A stretch of 9,745 nucleotides of DNA from NCBI GenBank assembly GCA_035252155.1, contig DATFDL010000520.1, positions 1 through 9,745 of the forward strand. Direction: 5' to 3'. The stretch comes from JAICLL01 sp035252155. Its GTDB lineage: Bacteria > Planctomycetota > Planctomycetia > Pirellulales > JAICIG01. Positions 5,412-9,745 of the stretch are shown piece after piece (position 1 is the first letter of the stretch; every line of letters starts with the position of its first letter). Below the pieces are notes generated by a model. It saw only the letters and a list, made by a program, of their open reading frames with translations, had not been told where the DNA came from and did not search any database. Both the position numbers and the translations under genes were made by a program.

Positions 5412-5444
5412 TCTGTAGGGAACGGACTCCGCGCCGTTCCGCGA
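5412..5444. repeat. Single diverged copy of the TCTGTAGGGAACG palindromic element
   Basis: This matches one arm of the element at 2261-2352: TCTGTAGGGAACG, a variable centre, then CGTTCCGCGA. It folds as GGAACGG (5419-5425), loop ACTCCGCG, CCGTTCC (5434-5440). Compared with the 2261 copy, one stem pair is changed on both sides and pairing is preserved. It lies about 35 nt upstream of the ATP-grasp start, in its leader if the gene is transcribed with the peptidase gene. Confidence 0.85.
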
Positions 5445-5482
5445 GGGCGAACCGGCGAGGCGGGTCGCTGCGTGGCGTCAAA

Positions 5483-5560
5483 GTAGCCGCGGCACTCCGT
5501 GACGGGGAGCGCGGTCGCCGGTGGCGACCGCACATCTCCGCCACGGAGTGTCGGAGCTAC
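5483..5560. repeat. Nested palindrome between the peptidase and ATP-grasp genes
   Basis: The outer arms GTAGC (5483-5487) and GCTAC (5556-5560), middle arms CACTCCGTG (5492-5500) and CACGGAGTG (5542-5550), and inner stem GCGGTCGCC-GGT-GGCGACCGC (5511-5531, perfect 9 bp) are arranged symmetrically. It starts 13 nt after the peptidase stop in the minus direction. It could end the peptidase transcript (no T-run is seen) or be another repeat family. Confidence 0.8.
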
Positions 5561-5573
5561 CGTGGGGCATCCG

Positions 5574-7637
5574 CTACTCACCCAACTCCGCCACCAGCCG
5601 CTCGGCCCGGTAGACGTTCTTCAGCGCTTCAAGGATCGCGCTGCTGTGCACCGAGACCGCCCGCGCGACCGTGTCGCTATAAACAAAATCGAGCACCAGC
5701 GACTCGATGTTGCCGTCAAAAATAATACCCACCAGCTCGCCGCGGCGGTTGATCACCGGGCTGCCGGAGTTGCCGCCGATAATGTCGGCCGTCGAGACAA
5801 AATTGAACGGCGTATCCAGATCGAGCGACTTGCGGCGTTCGACCCAGCGGTGCGGCAACTGAAAGGGCGGCACTTCACCATGCTCCTTAGCATGCTCATA
5901 GGCGCCGCCCAGCGTGGTCCACGGCGGCACCGTCTTGCCGCGGTCTTCGTAGCCCTTCACCTGGCCGAACGCCAGCCGCAACGTAAACGTGGCGTCGGGC
6001 GCCAGGTCGGAGCCGTACTGGGCGAACTGCGCTTTGGCGATCTTGCCGTAGGCTTGCTGCAACGGCTCTTCAACCTGTTCTTCATACGCCTTGCGAATGC
6101 GCCGCGCCGGACCGTCGATCAGCCGGGCCAGTGCGATCATCGGGTCGTCGCAACTCTCGACCGCTTCGCGGCCGCCTTCCACCAATCGCCGCCGCACCTC
6201 GACGTCGGCCAATTGCGAGCCTTCGACCAGGCCGGTGGCCCGCCCGCTCGGAGAGCGATCGTCCATGATCGTTCGCACCTGCTCGCTGTCGGCGCCCAAA
6301 ATCTCTTCGAGCATGCCGAGCGAATCGGCCAGCTTGGCGATTTCGAGATCGGCATAGATCGGCGCCTCGGAAAACAGTTGCTGCTTGAGCGACTCGAGGC
6401 CCGCCTCGGCATATTCGCGCAGCCGCTGGGCGTTGGGTTTTTCGGTCTCGGCTGTCAGCCGCACAATCCTGCGGGCAATCTGAAATTGCTCGCTGTTGAA
6501 CGCCGCGCCGAACTCGAGCAAGTACCAATCGTCGTAGATCTCGTTCCAGGTCTGGAGGGCGTCTTCGACCTGCCGCCAGGCGTCGCCATACGAGCGGGCC
6601 AGCTCGCGATCGGCCTTCACGGCCCGTCGCAGTTGCTCTTCGGCCTTTTGCTTACGCTCGATGATGGCGGGGTCTTGCAGTCCGGCCAGCCCGCCCAGCC
6701 GGGCCTTGCGGCTGTTTTGGTACGAGAACAGCTCTTCCTGCGCTCGCCGGGCGTTCTCGGCGCTGCGGTCGCTGTAGTTGCGGAGCATCACCTCGCGGCG
6801 GCGCAGCACGTTGAGCGAGCGCGGCATCACGCGATCGCGCAGAAACTTGAGATGAGCCACGGTGTTGAGCCGATTCGTCCTGCCCGGATGGCCGGAAACA
6901 AACACCAGCTCTTCGTCGTCGGCCCCCGACTTGCTCCACGCCAGGTGATGCTCAATTTTGGCCGGCTGACCGTCTTCATAGGCCCGGAAGAAACAGATGT
7001 CGAGATCGTAGCGGGGGTACTCGAAGTTGTCGGGATCACCGCCGAAGAAAGCGATCGCTTTTTCGGGCGCGAAGACCAACCGCACGTCGGTGTATTTTTT
7101 GTAGCGATAGAGATGGTACTGCCCGCCCTGGTAAAGCGTCACCACGTCGCTGCGCAAGCCGGTTTCGTTGAGCGACTCTTCCTCGATGGTGTTCATGGCC
7201 GCGCGGCGGGCCAGGCGGGCGCCGGCGGCGTCGGCCTTGCCCACGGCCTCGTTGACGCGCTGGGTCACGTCTTCGATGCTCATCAGCACGTTCAGCTCCA
7301 GGTCGACGCACTGGACTTCGTCTTCGCGGCTGGCGGCGAAAAAGCCTTCTTGCAGATAGTCGTGCTCGGCGGTGCTGATCTTTTGCAGGGCGTCGGCGCC
7401 GACGTGGTGGTTGGTCATCACCAGCCCGTCGGCCGACACGAACGAGCCCGAGCCGCCGCTATTGAATCGCACACTGGAGCGCTGCACATGGGTGAGCCAC
7501 TCTTCGCTCGGCTCGAAATCGTACCGCTCCTTCAGCAATTTCCGCGGCGGTTGGTTGACGAGCCACATGCCCTCATCGGCCCAGACGGGCAGTCCCACGC
7601 CGCAAACAACCAGCATGCCCCACAACGCTCGTCGCAT
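5574..7637 (-). CDS. Secreted S46-family serine dipeptidyl-peptidase (DPP7/DPP11 type)
   Basis: This exopeptidase family removes dipeptides from peptide N-termini outside the cytoplasm. The 687 residues open with a signal peptide, MRRALWGMLVVCGVGLPVWA, cleaved probably before D21, followed by DEGMWL as in S46 mature N-termini. The triad is H78 in TNHHVG, D213 in YDLDICFFRAY and S624 in GGNSGSPVIN; GGDPDNFEYPR (199-209) is a family hallmark. The helical region of about 280-560 is the family's substrate-capping domain. Eighteen residues after Ser624 is Gly642; as I recall, Gly there marks DPP7-like and Arg marks DPP11-like (acidic P1) specificity. The start at 7637 is chosen because GAGG lies 6 nt upstream and the signal peptide follows directly; the frame extends 29 codons further without signal character. 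It lies 106 bp downstream of ribD. Confidence 0.93.
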   Translation of the reverse strand: MRRALWGMLVVCGVGLPVWADEGMWLVNQPPRKLLKERYDFEPSEEWLTHVQRSSVRFNSGGSGSFVSADGLVMTNHHVGADALQKISTAEHDYLQEGFFAASREDEVQCVDLELNVLMSIEDVTQRVNEAVGKADAAGARLARRAAMNTIEEESLNETGLRSDVVTLYQGGQYHLYRYKKYTDVRLVFAPEKAIAFFGGDPDNFEYPRYDLDICFFRAYEDGQPAKIEHHLAWSKSGADDEELVFVSGHPGRTNRLNTVAHLKFLRDRVMPRSLNVLRRREVMLRNYSDRSAENARRAQEELFSYQNSRKARLGGLAGLQDPAIIERKQKAEEQLRRAVKADRELARSYGDAWRQVEDALQTWNEIYDDWYLLEFGAAFNSEQFQIARRIVRLTAETEKPNAQRLREYAEAGLESLKQQLFSEAPIYADLEIAKLADSLGMLEEILGADSEQVRTIMDDRSPSGRATGLVEGSQLADVEVRRRLVEGGREAVESCDDPMIALARLIDGPARRIRKAYEEQVEEPLQQAYGKIAKAQFAQYGSDLAPDATFTLRLAFGQVKGYEDRGKTVPPWTTLGGAYEHAKEHGEVPPFQLPHRWVERRKSLDLDTPFNFVSTADIIGGNSGSPVINRRGELVGIIFDGNIESLVLDFVYSDTVARAVSVHSSAILEALKNVYRAERLVAELGE

Positions 7638-7653
7638 GATTTGCCTCAAACGG

Positions 7654-7681
7654 TTGACGGTCCTGGTGCGAAAGCCGTCAA
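7654..7681. promoter_or_regulatory. Inverted repeat in the leader of the peptidase gene (candidate operator or 5'-UTR hairpin)
   Basis: TTGACGG (7654-7660) and CCGTCAA (7675-7681) are perfect 7-bp arms with a 14-nt spacer, 17 nt upstream of the peptidase ATG. The arm-spacing-arm layout resembles a dimeric regulator site, and it overlaps the predicted -10/start region. It shares no sequence with the dispersed palindromes elsewhere in the window. Confidence 0.4.
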
Positions 7682-7708
7682 TATGCGCCATTGCCTCACG
7701 CACGCCAA
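7680..7708 (-). promoter_or_regulatory. Possible sigma70-type promoter for the peptidase gene
   Basis: On the minus strand TTGGCG (7703-7708, 4/6 to the -35 consensus), a 17-nt spacer and CATATT (7680-7685, 4/6 to the -10) lie in the 106-bp gap after ribD. Initiation near 7673 would give a leader of about 35 nt. The match is weak and could be chance, but the gap is large enough to separate the peptidase from the ribD transcript. Confidence 0.3.
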
Positions 7709-7743
7709 GGGGCCGTCGCAGCAACGATCGCGGCGCCGTGCGT

Positions 7744-8862
7744 TCATTTTTCGGCGGTGGCTCGAACTACTCGTCCCGAACCGTAGAAATCGCCGCCGAG
7801 TCGACACCAGCGAACATCGCTCAAAGCAAGCGCGCTTGCCGGCGACTCAACACCCAGGCCCGCGATGGGCGTTAGCGACTCCGCGCCGCCAAACAGCCGC
7901 GGCGCGACGAAGACATGGACTTCGTCGATCTGACCCAGATCGAGCAGGTTGCCTAGCAGGCGCGATCCGCCCTCGACGAGCACGCTGGTCATCCGCCGCC
8001 GGCCGAGCTCAACCAGCAGTTCGTCGAGCCGCTGGCCATGACCGCTCGCCGATAACGCCAGCACTTCGCAACCGGCGGATTCCAAGCGATGACGATTGGC
8101 GGCCGACGCGTCGCGGCTGGCGGCGACGATCACGGGCACCTCGCGCGCGGTGCGCACCAATTGGCTCTCTGGACTAAGACAGGCCGCGGAATCGACCACG
8201 ACCCGCGCGGCTTGACGCGGCCCTGGCGGGCGGGCCGTCAACAGCGGATCGTCGGCGGCCGCCGTGCCACTGCCGATGATAATGGCGTCGACGCGGCCCC
8301 GCAGCTCATGGACGCGCTGCCGCGAGGCTTCGCTCGAAATCCACCGGCTTTGGCCTGTGCGCGTGGCCAGTTTGCCGTCGAGCGTCATCGCCCACTTGGC
8401 CAACACCCAGGGCTTGCCCGACGAAAGCAGCTTGAGATAGGGAGCGTTCAGCGAGCGAGCTTCCGGCTCGCACAGACCCAGTTCGACATCGATTCCGGCG
8501 GCCCGCAGTTGCTGGGCGCCGCGGCCGGCCACGGCTGCAAACGGATCAGCCATGGCGGCCACCACACGGCGCACGCCGGCTTCGATGAGCGCCTGCGTAC
8601 ACGGCGGCGTCTTGCCGAAATGGCAGCACGGTTCGAGCGTGACATAGACCGTGGCGCCGGCCGCTCGCGGCCCCGCGACGGTCAGCGCCTCGACTTCCGC
8701 GTGCGGGCCGCCGTATTGCCGGTGCCAGCCCTCGCCGATGATTTCAGCGCCTTGGGCGATGACGCAGCCGACCAGCGGGTTCGGTTCGACTCGGCCGAGG
8801 CCCAGCGCGGCCAGTTCGAGCGCCCGCCGCATGTGCCAGCCATCGAGCTGCGCGGGATCCAT
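7744..8862 (-). CDS. ribD: Bifunctional riboflavin deaminase/reductase RibD
   Basis: This catalyses two consecutive cytosolic steps of riboflavin synthesis: deamination of 2,5-diamino-6-ribosylamino-pyrimidinone 5'-phosphate and NADPH-dependent reduction of the ribosyl side chain. The 372 residues show a deaminase domain (about 8-130) with the zinc ligands H54 in HAEVEAL and C79 and C88 in EPCCHFGKTPPC, and catalytic E56. The reductase domain (about 150-368) has KWAMTLDGKLAT (156-167), GSGTAAADDPLLTAR (197-211) and LVEGGSRLLGNLL (295-307). Length is normal (about 360-380). The start ATG lies 4 nt after the TGA of the upstream gene, so the two are probably coupled. No other rib gene or FMN riboswitch is visible, so the gene stands apart from a riboflavin operon, at least in this window. 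Confidence 0.95.
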   Translation of the reverse strand: MDPAQLDGWHMRRALELAALGLGRVEPNPLVGCVIAQGAEIIGEGWHRQYGGPHAEVEALTVAGPRAAGATVYVTLEPCCHFGKTPPCTQALIEAGVRRVVAAMADPFAAVAGRGAQQLRAAGIDVELGLCEPEARSLNAPYLKLLSSGKPWVLAKWAMTLDGKLATRTGQSRWISSEASRQRVHELRGRVDAIIIGSGTAAADDPLLTARPPGPRQAARVVVDSAACLSPESQLVRTAREVPVIVAASRDASAANRHRLESAGCEVLALSASGHGQRLDELLVELGRRRMTSVLVEGGSRLLGNLLDLGQIDEVHVFVAPRLFGGAESLTPIAGLGVESPASALALSDVRWCRLGGDFYGSGRVVRATAEK

Positions 8863-8866
8863 GCGG

Positions 8867-9745
8867 TCACTCGCCGGGCACCCAGAGGGCCGACTTTTTG
8901 CCCGGCCCCGCCTCGCCGCCGGGCGTCCAGATTTTGCCCGGCTGGGCCGAGGCGCCAGCGGCCACCAACTCGGCAGGTTCGCTCCGAGCCGTGCGAACCG
9001 GCTGGCCGTATTCGTCGATCAGGCCAAACGTGTAGAGGATCTGCGCAAACCGCTCCATCACGGCCTGATCGCGGCCGTACGACGTCGCGATGTGTTGCAT
9101 CAGGCGCTCCGCTTCGGCCATTTCGCCGCGTTGCAGGCGGAGCGAGAACTCTTGCAAGTCGACCGCGGCCGCCGATTTGCCCGCCGCGGTGAGCAGGCGA
9201 CGCGCCTCGCCCAAATGTTTGAACGGACTTTGCGAAGTGATTTCCGTCGAGGCCAGCGCGCAATGCGCGTCGGCCCGCGAGGCGCCGTCGGCCTCAGGCC
9301 GGCGGACCAGCTCCGCGGCGAAGTGGAGGGTGGCGCGTCGATGTCGCATGTACATCGAGCGACGATAGGCCGCTGCTAGGGCCTCATCCGAGAGCGTGGC
9401 GACATCCAGCCGATGCAGCCGAGTTAAGGCAGCGGTGTCGACCTCGATCTTTCGCCCATCGATGGGTTGCGGCAACGGCAAACCCAGCCGCGATCGTAAA
9501 AGGTTGAAGTCGACTTCCGACTGGACATCGACCTCGAGCAGCGCGATGGCCGCCAACACTTTGACCTGCCGGGCCGGATCGCCCGCAGCCTGTTGCGGCG
9601 TGGCGCCGCCCAGCGCCGGATGCGGCGCGGCCGGCCACCCTTCGAGCAACGCCCGACGGACCGCCTGCACGCGCACCGCGGCGGCCGTTTCGTTCGGGGT
9701 GTCTGGTGGAAGGTGGAGTCGCGACATCAGGCTGGCGTCGACTTG
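8867..9745 (-). CDS. Unrecognised alpha-helical protein, partial at the right edge
   Basis: I do not recognise this family. The frame is open to the window edge; an ATG at 9725-9727 gives 286 residues but has no ribosome binding site, and the upstream codons remain open, so the true start is probably outside. The sequence is rich in Ala, Arg, Leu and Glu and looks mostly helical, with stretches such as ARQVKVLAAIALLEVDVQ, LAAAYRRSMYMRHRRATLHF and DLQEFSLRLQRGEMAEAERL reminiscent of TPR/HAT-like helical pairs. No catalytic motif or membrane segment is visible. The C-terminus changes character, with KIWTPGG and ALWVPGE separated by a Gly/Ala/Lys-rich linker, possibly a short repeated motif. It ends 4 nt before ribD and is likely co-transcribed with it, though no functional link to riboflavin is evident. 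Confidence 0.6.
   Translation of the reverse strand, partial: QVDASLMSRLHLPPDTPNETAAAVRVQAVRRALLEGWPAAPHPALGGATPQQAAGDPARQVKVLAAIALLEVDVQSEVDFNLLRSRLGLPLPQPIDGRKIEVDTAALTRLHRLDVATLSDEALAAAYRRSMYMRHRRATLHFAAELVRRPEADGASRADAHCALASTEITSQSPFKHLGEARRLLTAAGKSAAAVDLQEFSLRLQRGEMAEAERLMQHIATSYGRDQAVMERFAQILYTFGLIDEYGQPVRTARSEPAELVAAGASAQPGKIWTPGGEAGPGKKSALWVPGE

Noticed and set aside
4363..5418. A 351-codon open frame on the plus strand
   Set aside because: It is antisense to the ATP-grasp gene, which has clear Ddl-family motifs and a supported start.
7638..7724. Upstream start at 7724 for the peptidase
   Set aside because: The extra 29 residues lack signal-peptide character and would bury the real signal sequence; GAGG lies 6 nt before the ATG at 7637.
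7638..7743. FMN riboswitch near ribD
   Set aside because: The gap is downstream of ribD and shows no conserved RFN element sequence; upstream of ribD there is only a 4-nt gap.
5499..8177. An 892-codon open frame on the plus strand
   Set aside because: It is antisense to the peptidase and ribD, which have complete catalytic motifs and proper starts. Its translation is low-complexity His/Arg/Ala-rich sequence with no motif, as expected opposite GC-rich genes.

Overview
The window looks like chromosomal DNA from a GC-rich bacterium, most likely a planctomycete (Pirellulales-like). I base this on the combination of an S46 dipeptidyl-peptidase, a D-Ala-D-Ala-ligase-like ATP-grasp protein, a nucleotide-heptose gene pair and gaps packed with several families of short palindromic repeats. 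The lineage is inferred from gene content and style; no rRNA or other taxonomic marker is present.

Left half, plus strand (1-4191): four sugar-nucleotide genes. They are a NDP-sugar C-methyltransferase-like protein (open at the left edge, its visible N-terminus built from a 42-bp repeat), a GDP-fucose-synthase-like epimerase/reductase, an HddC-type heptose-1-phosphate guanylyltransferase and an HddA-type heptose-7-phosphate kinase. The last two overlap as ATGA. Together they suggest GDP-D-glycero-D-manno-heptose being made and then remodelled (epimerised or reduced, possibly C-methylated) for a surface glycan. The isomerase (GmhA), phosphatase (GmhB) and a 4,6-dehydratase are not in the window.

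Middle (4192-4374): a convergent junction holding a palindrome directly after hddA, the C-terminal remnant of a winged-helix regulator on the minus strand, and a second palindrome at the truncation point.

Right half, minus strand (9745 down to 4375): in transcription order, an unrecognised protein open at the right edge, ribD (4-nt gap), a secreted S46 peptidase after a 106-bp gap, then a D-Ala-D-Ala-ligase-like ATP-grasp gene with a TTG start after a 197-bp palindrome-rich gap.

The least ordinary material is the non-coding part. At least seven palindromic or tandem repeat families occupy nearly every gap. One is translated in frame at the start of the methyltransferase, one supplies a ribosome binding site, two copies of another sit 0 and 2 nt after stop codons, and one lies at a gene-truncation breakpoint. 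No tRNA, rRNA, CRISPR array or transposase was seen.
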